Shown in pieces: positions 52,236 to 62,971 of a stretch of 64,000 nt of DNA. The position numbers and the translations under genes are program-made. Position 1 is the first letter of the stretch. Every line of letters begins with the position of its first letter. The stretch comes from Mediterranea massiliensis (GTDB taxonomy: Bacteria; Bacteroidota; Bacteroidia; Bacteroidales; Bacteroidaceae). The notes beneath the pieces are model-generated. The model worked only from the letters and a program-made list of their open reading frames with translations. It made no database searches and was not told the origin of the DNA. The stretch spans positions 1 through 64,000 of the forward strand of contig SUXZ01000008.1 in the NCBI GenBank assembly GCA_015060685.1. Reading direction: 5' to 3'.

Positions 52236-54954
52236 CCGACTCATCACATTTCTACTTCTTATAGGTTGCTTGACACTTTGTCACCAAGCAATTGCACAAA
52301 CCGCTTCCGACAGCATTTCCATCTTTTCGTTGATAGAAGCGGTGGAGGCTAACACCTCATATCGCATCTACACCACTATCGACAAACCATTCTTAGTGAA
52401 GAAAGCCGAAACACAGAAACCGGAAGTAGAACACTTACAGAAAGCATTGACTGGTACGAACTATCAGATAACAATATACCAAGACTACATCTTTGTATTG
52501 CCGACAGCACCTTTGGAAACCTCCTTGCCCATGTCTTGGCATAAGGATGGAGAGGCGGATAAGGCAAGTAGTCGGGCTGTAATAACCCCTGTGCGTGCCA
52601 CTTCCGAAAATATGGTGTACGACATAGGCGATAAGTACAAACCAACGGATAAAAAGCAGATTACACTAACGGGCGAAATCATCGACTTCAAAAGCGGACA
52701 ACCCATGGTAGGGATAAACGTGATTCATCGCGCACCATGGGCAGCAACCATTACCGATATGCAGGGACGCTTCACGCTTCTCCTACAACAAGGACACAAT
52801 GTGTTGGAAATAAGCGGTGTCAACATCAAGGATACCCAACGACAATACATGTTGTATGCCGACGGAACCACCCATATCGTTTTGGAAGAGGAAGACCATC
52901 TGTTGGATGAAGTGGTGATAACCTCGGGAAAAGTGGAAAACGTAAAAGGATTGCAGCTGGGCATGGAAAAGTTTCAGCCCCAGCTATTGAAAAACATCCC
53001 TACTGCTATGGGCGAGGTAGATGTATTGAAAATGATACAAACTTTGCCGGGTGTAAAAACAGTAGGCGAAGCCTCGAATGGATACAACGTGCGTGGAGGC
53101 GCTACCGACCAAAACCTATTGCTGCTGAACAACGGAACCATCTATAATCCAAACCATTTGTTCGGTTTCTTCTCTGCCTTCAACTCGGATATGGTACAAG
53201 ATGTAGAACTCTATAAGAGTAGCATCCCTGCTCAATATGGCGGACGCATTTCTTCGGTACTGAACATTACCGGAAAAGAAGCAAGTAAGGAAAAGTTTAC
53301 GGGAGCAGCCAATATAGGGCTGGTAACTAGCAAACTAAACTTGGAAATTCCGTTGGTGAAAGAAAAGATGTCGCTCCTCTTGAGTGGACGTACCACCTAT
53401 TCGGACTGGATTATGAAAAAACTACCCGAGAAGAGCGGATACAAAAACGGGAATGCCGGATTTTATGATTTAGGGGCCACTTGGTCGTATACCATCGACC
53501 ATTTAAATAAAGTAAACGTGTATGGCTACTATAGCCACGACCGATTTGAGTTTAATGAAAACGAAAAGTATGCCTATAGTAACCTGAATGCATCGGTGAA
53601 TTGGCGTACCATTCTCAACGAGAAGGTTACGGCCAACCTTGCTGCCGGCTACGATCACTATGACTACATGAATGATGAAAGCACCGATGCCGTTGCCGCA
53701 GCCCGATTGAAGTTTGCTATCAACCAAGTGTATGCTAAAGTAGGCTTTAACCACGATTTAGGTAATGGTCATAAACTGAATTACGGACTCTCAACCATGC
53801 TTTACGACTTGCAACCGGGTATTTACGAACCATTGAATGATTCATCGACCGTTGCACGAAAGGAATTGCAAACAGAAAAAGCTTTGGAAAGTGCCCTCTA
53901 CATTGGCGACCAATGGGAAATTAATTCTAAGTTGTCGATAGATGCCGGTATCCGTTTGTCTATGTTTAATGCATTGGGAAAACGCACCTATTATGATTAT
54001 GCTACAGGCGAACTCCCATCGCTCAATGCCATAACCGATACCATCACAACAGGAGGAGGTGCATTCAAAACATACTTTGCACCGGAATTCCGTTTGTCGG
54101 CACGCTATGCCTTCTCGGACGATTTGTCGGTAAAAGCAGGCTTCAACACCATGCAGCAGTATATACATAAGCTATCGAATACCGTCATCATGTCGCCTAC
54201 CGACACATGGAAGTTGAGCGACAAGCATATTAAACCTCAACGAGGATGGCAACTTGCCGGTGGCGTGTATTACAATACTCCCGACAAGATGTTGGAGTTG
54301 TCGTTAGAGGGATACTATAAGAAATTGATTGATTATTTAGACTACCGCAGTGGGGCGCAACTCATTATGAACGAGCATATAGAAACGGATGTAATCAATA
54401 CAGAAGGCTATGCTTATGGTGTGGAATTTCAAGTTAAGAAGCCAGAAGGCAAACTGAATGGTTGGCTAAGTTATACCTACTCGCGTACCTTTCTTCGTCA
54501 GAACGACCCTCGAATCGCTAATCCGGCCAACCGTGGTGAATGGTATCCTACACAATATGACAAACCGCACGATTTTAAACTTATCGCCAACTACAAGTTT
54601 ACCCGTCGATACAGCATGTCGCTCAACTTAGACTATAGCACCGGTCGTCCGACTACTGTGCCTGCCGGAAAATATTGGGACAAGACTCTTAATCGAATGC
54701 TAGTGTATTATACCGACCGAAATAGCTATCGGGTACCCGACTATTTCCGTGTCGATTGGTCGTTCAATATTGAGCCAAGCCATCATTTGACACTGCTCAC
54801 CCATAGCTCTATCTCCATCGGTGTGTATAATGTGACCGGACGTAAAAACGTATATTCCATTTATTACGTACCTATGAATAATAAAATTCAGGGATACAAA
54901 ATGTCTATCTTTGGAACACCGATACCTTTCGTTACATATAACATCAAATTCTGA
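52225..54954 (+). CDS. TonB-dependent receptor with STN and carboxypeptidase-regulatory-like domains
   Basis: STN-like N-terminus, LTGEIIDFKSGQPMVGINVI, plug VRGGATDQNLLLLNNGTIYNPNHLFGFFSAFNSDMV, C-terminal beta-barrel ending NIKF. Confidence 0.9.
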   Translation: MKSNRLITFLLLIGCLTLCHQAIAQTASDSISIFSLIEAVEANTSYRIYTTIDKPFLVKKAETQKPEVEHLQKALTGTNYQITIYQDYIFVLPTAPLETSLPMSWHKDGEADKASSRAVITPVRATSENMVYDIGDKYKPTDKKQITLTGEIIDFKSGQPMVGINVIHRAPWAATITDMQGRFTLLLQQGHNVLEISGVNIKDTQRQYMLYADGTTHIVLEEEDHLLDEVVITSGKVENVKGLQLGMEKFQPQLLKNIPTAMGEVDVLKMIQTLPGVKTVGEASNGYNVRGGATDQNLLLLNNGTIYNPNHLFGFFSAFNSDMVQDVELYKSSIPAQYGGRISSVLNITGKEASKEKFTGAANIGLVTSKLNLEIPLVKEKMSLLLSGRTTYSDWIMKKLPEKSGYKNGNAGFYDLGATWSYTIDHLNKVNVYGYYSHDRFEFNENEKYAYSNLNASVNWRTILNEKVTANLAAGYDHYDYMNDESTDAVAAARLKFAINQVYAKVGFNHDLGNGHKLNYGLSTMLYDLQPGIYEPLNDSSTVARKELQTEKALESALYIGDQWEINSKLSIDAGIRLSMFNALGKRTYYDYATGELPSLNAITDTITTGGGAFKTYFAPEFRLSARYAFSDDLSVKAGFNTMQQYIHKLSNTVIMSPTDTWKLSDKHIKPQRGWQLAGGVYYNTPDKMLELSLEGYYKKLIDYLDYRSGAQLIMNEHIETDVINTEGYAYGVEFQVKKPEGKLNGWLSYTYSRTFLRQNDPRIANPANRGEWYPTQYDKPHDFKLIANYKFTRRYSMSLNLDYSTGRPTTVPAGKYWDKTLNRMLVYYTDRNSYRVPDYFRVDWSFNIEPSHHLTLLTHSSISIGVYNVTGRKNVYSIYYVPMNNKIQGYKMSIFGTPIPFVTYNIKF

Positions 54955-54960
54955 CGACAC

Positions 54961-56136
54961 ATGAAACAACTGAAATATAACTTAGCATTACTTTGCTGCC
55001 TATCACTCTTGATGTATGGTTGTGTAGAGGAGTTCAATGCCCAACTACCCGATGGCGATACCGACTTGTTGGTAGTGGATGGGAACATTATCTCCGATTC
55101 TACCGTAATCTTTTCCTTGAGTCGTAGCGTATCCCTCGATGACGTGTTGGCTACCGATGTCTATGATCATATAGATGCAGAAGTGAACGTTGTGGGTAGT
55201 GACGGAAGCATCTATAAGGGGGAAAATCTGGGACTTGGAAGGGCAGATGACTATCGTGTAACGATAGGTAAACTAAACCCACAAGTCTTATACCATTTGG
55301 AGATAAAGTGGAATGGCGATACCTATACTTCCACACCGCAACAACCCTTGGAAACGGAAGAGTTTGCCTTGAATTTTAAACAAATAGACGAAACTAGCCC
55401 CGTACAAGTACAGGCAACCACTAATCCTGCAACTGATGGAAAGACGTCGTATTATATATGGGATTATGAGGAAGATTGGGAAATTCGGACTACATATCGA
55501 AGCAGATTTGTATTTGATCCAGATGAGGGTAAAAATGGAGCTATTATAGAATATAGTGAAGCTCCTTACGATCAAGGATGGATACACAAAACATCAAATT
55601 CTATATTAATAAGTTCTACAGACAATTTTCAGGACAACCGTCTGAAAAACAAAACAATCTACCATATCGATTATACCGATAATCGCATTTCCCATTTGTA
55701 TAGTACCCTTGTAACCCAGCGAAAAATAACTAAAGGAGAATACGAATATTATCAGTGTGAAGAAAGATATACCAACAATATGAGTGGGCTTTTCACTCCT
55801 CAACCATCTGAATTACCTACCAATATTACATGTGACAACAAGAATAAGCGGGTAATTGGTTATGTAGGTGTCAATATGAATGTGGTCAAACAACGCCTAT
55901 TTATTCCTACCACAGAGGTATATTACGAACAAGATTACAAGTGTGTACCACGTAAGCTTGAATCTTTTGAAGGTGCCGACTATAAAGAAATCTACGATCA
56001 AGATTATCAGATTTCATATTATTCGGCTCTTCCAGGAGCACCCATCATTATCCTATGGGTAAATACAAGATGTGTGGATTGCCGTGCATTTGATGCCAAT
56101 CCAGATGCAAAACCGGACTTCTGGCCAAATAATTAA
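54961..56136 (+). CDS. DUF4249 lipoprotein
   Basis: LLMYGCVEEFNAQLPDGDTDLLVVDGNII; TBDT-adjacent. Confidence 0.85.
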   Translation: MKQLKYNLALLCCLSLLMYGCVEEFNAQLPDGDTDLLVVDGNIISDSTVIFSLSRSVSLDDVLATDVYDHIDAEVNVVGSDGSIYKGENLGLGRADDYRVTIGKLNPQVLYHLEIKWNGDTYTSTPQQPLETEEFALNFKQIDETSPVQVQATTNPATDGKTSYYIWDYEEDWEIRTTYRSRFVFDPDEGKNGAIIEYSEAPYDQGWIHKTSNSILISSTDNFQDNRLKNKTIYHIDYTDNRISHLYSTLVTQRKITKGEYEYYQCEERYTNNMSGLFTPQPSELPTNITCDNKNKRVIGYVGVNMNVVKQRLFIPTTEVYYEQDYKCVPRKLESFEGADYKEIYDQDYQISYYSALPGAPIIILWVNTRCVDCRAFDANPDAKPDFWPNN

Positions 56137-56152
56137 TCTTTAAAATGGGAAT

Positions 56153-57766
56153 ATGAAAAAAACAATTGCCTTTATAATATATCTTCTTGCTTCTATGAGC
56201 ATGGTTGCACAACAGCAAGAATATATCCGACTGATTACTGACAAAGAGTGTTACTTGGCCGGAGAAGATTTGTGGATGAAAGTTTGTGTGAGCGATGCTA
56301 ACAATCAACCGATGAAAATCAGTAAGGTGGCCTACATTGAAGTGAGTGACGAAAAACAAGTATATGCCCAAGCCAAAATAGATTTAACGGATGGATGGGG
56401 AAGTGGACGCATTCGATTGCCGAGAACCATGCATTCGGGGACATTCCTAATTACTGCCTATACTCGTTATCTGCGCAACTGGGGAGAAGATGCATTCTGT
56501 CATCAACTGATAGCTGTAGTAAACACTTTGCAAGCATCAGATGAGGATTGTATTGCATGGATAGACTCACTTCCCTCATTACCAACTTCAATTTCCAATA
56601 AACTGAGTAGCGATAAGCAAATGTATGGTAAACGGAGCAAGGTCGTCCTTTCGTGGGAAGAGGTTCCTACAGATGTCTTCGGACTTACTTTGTCGGTTGT
56701 CAGAAAGGACTTTGCCTTGGGAGGAATTCTACAATCAACTTCATACGTTCCAATCAACCATCCTCAAACATTTCCATGGATTGCCGAAATCGAGGGACAT
56801 ATTGTTCATGCTGCTTTGACCGACTCAACAATTCAAACACAAACCAGTCGATTGGCCTGTGTTGGAAAGGAGATTCGCATGTTTGAGGGAAAACCTGTTG
56901 AAGACGGAAGTGAGTATTATTTCTATACACACGGAGTCAACAATATGCAGGACATCGTACTTGATGTCGTGCTTAAAAACGAAACAGACAAAGCACGCTT
57001 AAATATTGTCACTCCCTTTGCGGAAAGTAAAGCCAAACAATTGCCATCTATTCCTCTATATAGTTCGGAACAGAATTTGTTGGAACGCAGTGTGATGATG
57101 CAAGTATATACGTTGGTGCCCGATACAACCAACTCTCTTTCTGTTGCTAGTTCGTTATATAACTTTACTCCTTCGAATTCTTACAAGTTGGACGAATGGA
57201 CGCGCTTTAATAGTGTGCGAGAAACCTTTATTGAATTTATACCCGATATTCGAAGCACCAAACAAGGAAACGAAAATGTTATTCAAACTTTTTCGAGAGA
57301 AATTGGCAATTTCGGCAAATTCAAATCATTGGTACTGATAGATGGCGTTCCCATTGAAAACCATCAGCAAGCCTTGGACTTCGATGCTCGTTTGTTGGAG
57401 TACATCCATCAATACCAAGGCAGTTATATATTCGGTGGGCAAGTTTACGATGGTATTGTATCCATGGTTACCTACAAAGGTAATTTGAATGGCCTTCGAT
57501 TGGAAGAAAATGCTTCGCTTTTTGCTTATGAATTCCCACAAAAAGGTATCTGCTTTCCTATGAAAGATTATAGCGATGAAGCAAAAATAACATCGCGCAT
57601 TCCCGATTTTCGACATACTTTATATTGGAATCCTTCTATAGGAAGTAACTCGCGCACTATAGAGTTTTATACTTCAGATTTGACAGGGACCTATCAAGCT
57701 ATTCTACGTGGATTCACTGAAAAGGGGGCAATTTGGGAAGAGAAGATTGATTTTGTTGTAGAATAG
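56153..57766 (+). CDS. secreted protein with MG2 (alpha-2-macroglobulin)-like domain, function unknown
   Basis: IRLITDKECYLAGEDLWMKVCV...SGTFLITAYTRYLRNWGEDAF. Confidence 0.65.
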   Translation: MKKTIAFIIYLLASMSMVAQQQEYIRLITDKECYLAGEDLWMKVCVSDANNQPMKISKVAYIEVSDEKQVYAQAKIDLTDGWGSGRIRLPRTMHSGTFLITAYTRYLRNWGEDAFCHQLIAVVNTLQASDEDCIAWIDSLPSLPTSISNKLSSDKQMYGKRSKVVLSWEEVPTDVFGLTLSVVRKDFALGGILQSTSYVPINHPQTFPWIAEIEGHIVHAALTDSTIQTQTSRLACVGKEIRMFEGKPVEDGSEYYFYTHGVNNMQDIVLDVVLKNETDKARLNIVTPFAESKAKQLPSIPLYSSEQNLLERSVMMQVYTLVPDTTNSLSVASSLYNFTPSNSYKLDEWTRFNSVRETFIEFIPDIRSTKQGNENVIQTFSREIGNFGKFKSLVLIDGVPIENHQQALDFDARLLEYIHQYQGSYIFGGQVYDGIVSMVTYKGNLNGLRLEENASLFAYEFPQKGICFPMKDYSDEAKITSRIPDFRHTLYWNPSIGSNSRTIEFYTSDLTGTYQAILRGFTEKGAIWEEKIDFVVE

Positions 57767-57813
57767 CTCTACAAAAATCTTATTCTTTAAAGTGTTGTTT
57801 TATCTCTGTAAAG

Positions 57814-57848
57814 TATGCAATTCCATTTAAAATCACTAATTTTGCGGC
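57814..57848 (+). promoter_or_regulatory. 35-bp duplicated promoter module, copy 2 (valS)
   Basis: Identical to 51489-51523. Confidence 0.8.
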
Positions 57849-57888
57849 CATTATTCGGAAAGTATAACCATAAGATAGAATTTTAAAC

Positions 57889-60519
57889 ATGGAATTAGCA
57901 AGTAAGTACAACCCCGCTGATGTGGAGGGAAAGTGGTACCAATATTGGTTGGACCACAAACTGTTCAGTTCGAAACCCGATGGTCGTGAGCCCTACACCG
58001 TCGTCATTCCGCCCCCCAACGTCACCGGTGTGCTCCACATGGGACACATGCTTAATAATACCATCCAAGATATCCTGGTGCGCCGCGCTCGCATGGAAGG
58101 CAAGAATGCCTGCTGGGTGCCGGGTACCGACCACGCATCTATTGCTACCGAAGCCAAGGTGGTGAACAAACTGGCCGCCCAAGGCATCAAGAAGACCGAC
58201 CTCACTCGCGAGGAGTTCTTGAAGCACGCTTGGGAGTGGACAGACGAACACGGAGGCATCATCTTGAAGCAACTTCGCAAACTTGGTGCATCGTGCGACT
58301 GGGATCGTACCGCCTTCACCATGGACGAGAAGCGTAGCGATAGCGTTATCAAGGTATTCTGCGACCTATACAACAAAGGCTTGATTTACCGCGGTGTACG
58401 CATGGTAAACTGGGACCCCAAAGCGCTTACCGCTCTCTCTGACGAAGAGGTAATCTACAAGGAAGAGCATAGTAAGCTCTACTACCTGCGTTATATGGTA
58501 GAGGGCGATGCCGAAGGTCGTTATGCCGTAGTGGCTACTACTCGTCCCGAAACCATCATGGGCGATACCGCCATGTGTATCAACCCCAACGACCCCAAGA
58601 ACGAATGGTTGAAGGGTAAGAAGGTCATCGTGCCATTGGTAAACCGCGTTATCCCCGTCATCGAAGACGACTATGTGGATATCGAGTTCGGTACCGGTTG
58701 CTTGAAGGTTACTCCTGCCCACGACGTGAACGACTACATGTTGGGCGAAAAATACAACCTCCCCTCTATCGACATCTTCAACGACAACGGCACATTGAGC
58801 GAAGCCGCCGGCCTATACGTTGGCATGGATCGCTTCGACGTTCGCAAGCAAATCGAAGAAGATTTGCAAAATGCCGGTCTTTTGGAAAAAGTTGAAGCCT
58901 ACACCAACAAGGTGGGTTGCTCCGAACGTACCGGTGTGCCCATCGAGCCAAAGCTCTCTATGCAATGGTTCCTCAAGATGCAACACTTTGCCGACATGGC
59001 CTTGCCACCGGTAATGAACGACGAACTGAAATTCTATCCAGCAAAATATAAGAACACTTATAAGAATTGGTTGGAAAACATCAAGGATTGGTGCATCAGC
59101 CGCCAACTTTGGTGGGGACACCGCATACCGGCCTACTACCTGCCCGAAGGTGGATACGTGGTAGCCGAAACACCCGCGAAAGCACTCGAATTGGCTCGCG
59201 AAAAGACCGGCGAAAGCTCGTTGACGCTCGATGCCCTTCGTCAGGACGAAGATTGCCTCGACACATGGTTCTCGTCATGGTTGTGGCCCATCTCGCTCTT
59301 CGACGGCATTGAAAACCCCGGAAACGAAGAGATTAAGTACTACTATCCTACAACCGACTTGGTGACCGGCCCGGACATCATCTTCTTCTGGGTGGCACGT
59401 ATGATTATGGCCGGATACGAGTACATGGGCGACATGCCGTTCAAGAACGTTTACTTCACCGGTATTGTGCGCGACAAGCTCGGCCGCAAGATGTCTAAGT
59501 CGCTCGGCAACAGCCCCGACCCATTGGATTTGATTGATAAGTATGGTGCCGATGGTGTGCGCATGGGTATGATGCTTTCTGCCCCTGCCGGCAACGACAT
59601 TCTCTTCGACGATGCACTTTGCGAACAAGGACGTAACTTTAACAATAAGATTTGGAATGCCTTCCGCTTGGTGAAGGGATGGGAAGTAAGTGCCGATGTA
59701 GAAGTGCCCGAAGCAGCCGCCCTCGCCATTAAGTGGTTCGAAGCTAAGCAAGCAGCCGTAGCTGCCGAAATGGCCGACCTCTTCAGCAAGTATCGCCTTA
59801 GCGAAGCCTTGATGGCTGTTTACAAACTCTTCTGGGATGAGTTCTCAAGTTGGTACCTCGAAATGATTAAGCCGGCCTACGGACAACCCATCAGCAAGCA
59901 AGTGTACGACACTACCATCGGTTTCTTCGACAACCTGCTTCACTTGTTGCACCCATTTATGCCATTCATCACCGAAGAACTTTGGCAACACATTGCCGAC
60001 CGCAACGAGGGCGAAAGCCTCATGGTAAGCCCGATGGCCGCCCCTGTCGCCTACGACGAAGCCATCATTGTTCAGTTCGAAGCCGTGAAAGAGGTTATCA
60101 GTAGCATCCGTGCTATCCGTTTGCAAAAGAACATTGCGCAAAAGGAAACATTGGATTTGCAAGTAATTGGTGAAAACCCCGTAGTAGAATACAATGCCGT
60201 TATCACTAAGATGTGTAACCTCGAAGCTATTCAAGCCGTTGAGGCGAAAGCCGATGGTGCAGCAGCCTTTATGGTAGGTACAACTGAGTTTGCCGTACCT
60301 CTTGGCAACATGATTGATGTAGAAGCCGAAATTGCCCGTATGGAAGCCGAGTTGAAGCACAAAGAAGGTTTCTTGGCTGGTGTAATGAAGAAGCTCAGCA
60401 ACGAAAAGTTTGTGAACAACGCTCCCACCGCCGTTATCGAGCTTGAGCGCAAGAAGCAAGCCGATGCCGAAAGCATCATCAAGTCGCTCAAAGAAAGCAT
60501 TGCCGCTTTGAAGAAATAA
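57889..60519 (+). CDS. valS: valyl-tRNA synthetase
   Basis: [16 protein letters not shown] (HIGH), [14 protein letters not shown] (KMSKS). Confidence 0.97.
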   Translation: MELASKYNPADVEGKWYQYWLDHKLFSSKPDGREPYTVVIPPPNVTGVLHMGHMLNNTIQDILVRRARMEGKNACWVPGTDHASIATEAKVVNKLAAQGIKKTDLTREEFLKHAWEWTDEHGGIILKQLRKLGASCDWDRTAFTMDEKRSDSVIKVFCDLYNKGLIYRGVRMVNWDPKALTALSDEEVIYKEEHSKLYYLRYMVEGDAEGRYAVVATTRPETIMGDTAMCINPNDPKNEWLKGKKVIVPLVNRVIPVIEDDYVDIEFGTGCLKVTPAHDVNDYMLGEKYNLPSIDIFNDNGTLSEAAGLYVGMDRFDVRKQIEEDLQNAGLLEKVEAYTNKVGCSERTGVPIEPKLSMQWFLKMQHFADMALPPVMNDELKFYPAKYKNTYKNWLENIKDWCISRQLWWGHRIPAYYLPEGGYVVAETPAKALELAREKTGESSLTLDALRQDEDCLDTWFSSWLWPISLFDGIENPGNEEIKYYYPTTDLVTGPDIIFFWVARMIMAGYEYMGDMPFKNVYFTGIVRDKLGRKMSKSLGNSPDPLDLIDKYGADGVRMGMMLSAPAGNDILFDDALCEQGRNFNNKIWNAFRLVKGWEVSADVEVPEAAALAIKWFEAKQAAVAAEMADLFSKYRLSEALMAVYKLFWDEFSSWYLEMIKPAYGQPISKQVYDTTIGFFDNLLHLLHPFMPFITEELWQHIADRNEGESLMVSPMAAPVAYDEAIIVQFEAVKEVISSIRAIRLQKNIAQKETLDLQVIGENPVVEYNAVITKMCNLEAIQAVEAKADGAAAFMVGTTEFAVPLGNMIDVEAEIARMEAELKHKEGFLAGVMKKLSNEKFVNNAPTAVIELERKKQADAESIIKSLKESIAALKK

Positions 60520-60541
60520 TTCTTTCCCGATTATAACAAAA

Positions 60542-60575
60542 AAAAATAGGAGCCAATCGATTGGCTCCTATTTTT
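60542..60575 (+). terminator. valS terminator, 34-bp perfect palindrome
   Basis: AAAAATAGGAGCCAATCGATTGGCTCCTATTTTT. Confidence 0.85.
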
Positions 60576-60600
60576 GTGTCTTGTAAACCATTATTGGTAG

Positions 60601-60620
60601 GGACGCAACGTGTTGCGTCC
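60601..60620. repeat. GGACGCAAC-GT-GTTGCGTCC REP-like hairpin
   Basis: 9-bp arms between convergent genes. Confidence 0.6.
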
Positions 60621-60630
60621 GCCTGGTGAT

Positions 60631-61818
60631 TTACTGTATAATCTTTGTGCTATTTTTCACCCTTCCTCTATAAACCAGGCATGCAATAATGAAATATCCA
60701 ATGCATTGTCCCCACAAAATGAGCAATTCTTGGCTGAGGTCGGCTATGCTTGCTCCCATCGAATTGGCTTTGACAAAGGCAAGCACACCAACCGGGGCGG
60801 GTAGCAAGTAGTGAAGTACGCGCCAAGGAAACGGCATCAGCTCCAACGGCCAGGAGATGCCCGAAAGGAAAAGCAAGCCCACCGAGAAGAAGGCTATGAG
60901 CAACAAGGGAGCATCGCTATCCTTGAAGAAGGGCGAGCAGGCCAAACCGAAAAAGGCGGTGCCATATAAATAAGGTATTATTAATTGGATGAGCACCAAC
61001 GGACTGGCCAAATGGGGCAAATCGTATAATAACGGAAGTAATCCCAATAAAAAGAGGGCAAACAGCGCATAGAAACCTACATAGACAACCGTCTTGCCTA
61101 TCACAATGCTAAGAGCACCTTCCCAAGGGCCTTGACGACCGGCTATCTGCATCAATTTTCTATTGCCTTGTTCATGCTCTTTGCCGCATCGCATACTGAT
61201 GACCATCAGTAGCGTCTGGAAAATAATAACCATCAGTACCGCCGGAATTAGGTAATCGGCATATCCTCCGCTTTCGTTGAATAGGGCAATGCCTTCCACC
61301 CCGATGCTTCGGGTATTGACGATGGCCTCTACCGCATCGGCATCCAGGAATACCAATTGCTGCTGGCGCACCGCATCGTCCAACGCCAACATGGCTCCGC
61401 TGAAAGCCTTCTCCATGGCTTCGTAGTAGAGAAAGGAGGTGGTGTTGTTGTAGGAAACAAACACGGCCTCTTCTCCCCGGCCAACCCGTTCGTCGAAATC
61501 GTTCGGCAAGAAGAGCATTCCGGCGGCTTCACCTCTTGTCATTCGTCGGTGAGCTTCGCCGATGTCGGTGGCATAGCCCTCTATCCGCACTTGCGGGGTG
61601 GCATCCAGTAGCTGTACATAACGACGGCTCAGAGCGGTGCGGCCATTATCGACCACCGCCACCGGCACTTCGAGCAACACATTCGGGCTATACATATAAT
61701 TATATAGTATGCCGTACACGAAGATGCCACCACCCATTACCAACAGCACGGGGAGGCTACGAAGAATGCTTCGAAACTCGTACTTCGCCACACGGAGGAT
61801 GTTATTCAAATGCAGCAT
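60631..61818 (-). CDS. ABC-2 type transporter permease (YhhJ-like)
   Basis: Six-TM architecture with large extracytoplasmic loop; GISWPLELMPFPWRVLHYLLPAPVGVLAFV. Confidence 0.87.
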   Translation of the reverse strand: MLHLNNILRVAKYEFRSILRSLPVLLVMGGGIFVYGILYNYMYSPNVLLEVPVAVVDNGRTALSRRYVQLLDATPQVRIEGYATDIGEAHRRMTRGEAAGMLFLPNDFDERVGRGEEAVFVSYNNTTSFLYYEAMEKAFSGAMLALDDAVRQQQLVFLDADAVEAIVNTRSIGVEGIALFNESGGYADYLIPAVLMVIIFQTLLMVISMRCGKEHEQGNRKLMQIAGRQGPWEGALSIVIGKTVVYVGFYALFALFLLGLLPLLYDLPHLASPLVLIQLIIPYLYGTAFFGLACSPFFKDSDAPLLLIAFFSVGLLFLSGISWPLELMPFPWRVLHYLLPAPVGVLAFVKANSMGASIADLSQELLILWGQCIGYFIIACLVYRGRVKNSTKIIQ

Positions 61819-62971
61819 ATCGATGGGTTGTCAGAGCGTTTTTTAAGCGGGGAAGCAATAAAAGGGATAGCGGCATAAAGAGCAATAGGGCTGCAATACT
61901 CGTCCAATAATCGGCAAATCGGCCTCCTGCGTATTGAAGCATCTGCACGGCTTCCATAAAATGGCGCACCGGAAACAGATAGGAAACGGCATAGACGGGT
62001 GTATCCATGAAGCGGATGGGGAAGGTGACACCCGACAAGGTTGCCCCCAATGAACCTACCATCGAAACAATGCTGATGATGAGGCTTAGTGCCGGAAACA
62101 ACGAGTAGAGCAGCAGGGCCAATGCTTGTGTGGCGCAAACAAACAGAATGGTAACACCGGTTATCGTCCAAAGACCATTGGGCAAAGGAATATCCAACCA
62201 CCCGAAGAAGACGTAATTGGCCGCTATGCCCATAAGGATAAAGATGCAGGTGTAGGGAAGTAGTTTGCCCATAACCGCTATGAAGATATCGCCTTGCGCG
62301 GTTTGTAGCCAGTCGTCGGCTGTGCCGAACTTGCTTTCGCTACCCAAAGCATAGGTGGTGACCAACAACAATAGGATTTGCAAGAAGATGAAAAACATGG
62401 GTTGTCCTAAGTAAACCAGGTAGTTGCGATTGGCATTATAGATGGGGAAAGAGGACTTGGTGATGGGTATCAGAAAAGAGATTACGGATTCGTTCTCCTC
62501 GCCTAGTGCTACGCCAGTTGTTACGATGGGTGTTATCGAAACTTGCTTCAATAGTTGTTCGAAGGCGGCATACACTTCGCCGCCCACACCGAGCATGGCG
62601 TTGTGGTAGTAATAGCTAAGGGTCACCTCTTCGTTGTTGCCGGTTTTTTTGGCGAATCCAGGGGGAATGAGCAGGTAGGCATAAATACGCTTGCGCTTTA
62701 CGTCGTTGCGTGCTTCCGTTTCGTTGCTATATTGCTTTGCAACCTTCAGTTCGGGTGTGGCATCCACCATGCGGACAATGTTTCGTGAGGTGGAACTATT
62801 GTCGGCATCTACCACGCCAACGGGTAACTCCCTCATACGTCCATCGCCGAATATGGTTGCCATGAAGAGTAGCGAGAATAGTGGCAACACGATGCATGCG
62901 GCAAGGTAGATGCGTCGGGAAGTCATACGGCTCAGCTCGCGACGGATTACGGCAGATAGCTTCTTTCTCAT
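61802..62971 (-). CDS. ABC-2 type transporter permease
   Basis: GVTFPIRFMDTPVYAVSYLFPVRHFMEAVQ; overlaps neighbours. Confidence 0.87.
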   Translation of the reverse strand: MRKKLSAVIRRELSRMTSRRIYLAACIVLPLFSLLFMATIFGDGRMRELPVGVVDADNSSTSRNIVRMVDATPELKVAKQYSNETEARNDVKRKRIYAYLLIPPGFAKKTGNNEEVTLSYYYHNAMLGVGGEVYAAFEQLLKQVSITPIVTTGVALGEENESVISFLIPITKSSFPIYNANRNYLVYLGQPMFFIFLQILLLLVTTYALGSESKFGTADDWLQTAQGDIFIAVMGKLLPYTCIFILMGIAANYVFFGWLDIPLPNGLWTITGVTILFVCATQALALLLYSLFPALSLIISIVSMVGSLGATLSGVTFPIRFMDTPVYAVSYLFPVRHFMEAVQMLQYAGGRFADYWTSIAALLLFMPLSLLLLPRLKNALTTHRYAAFE

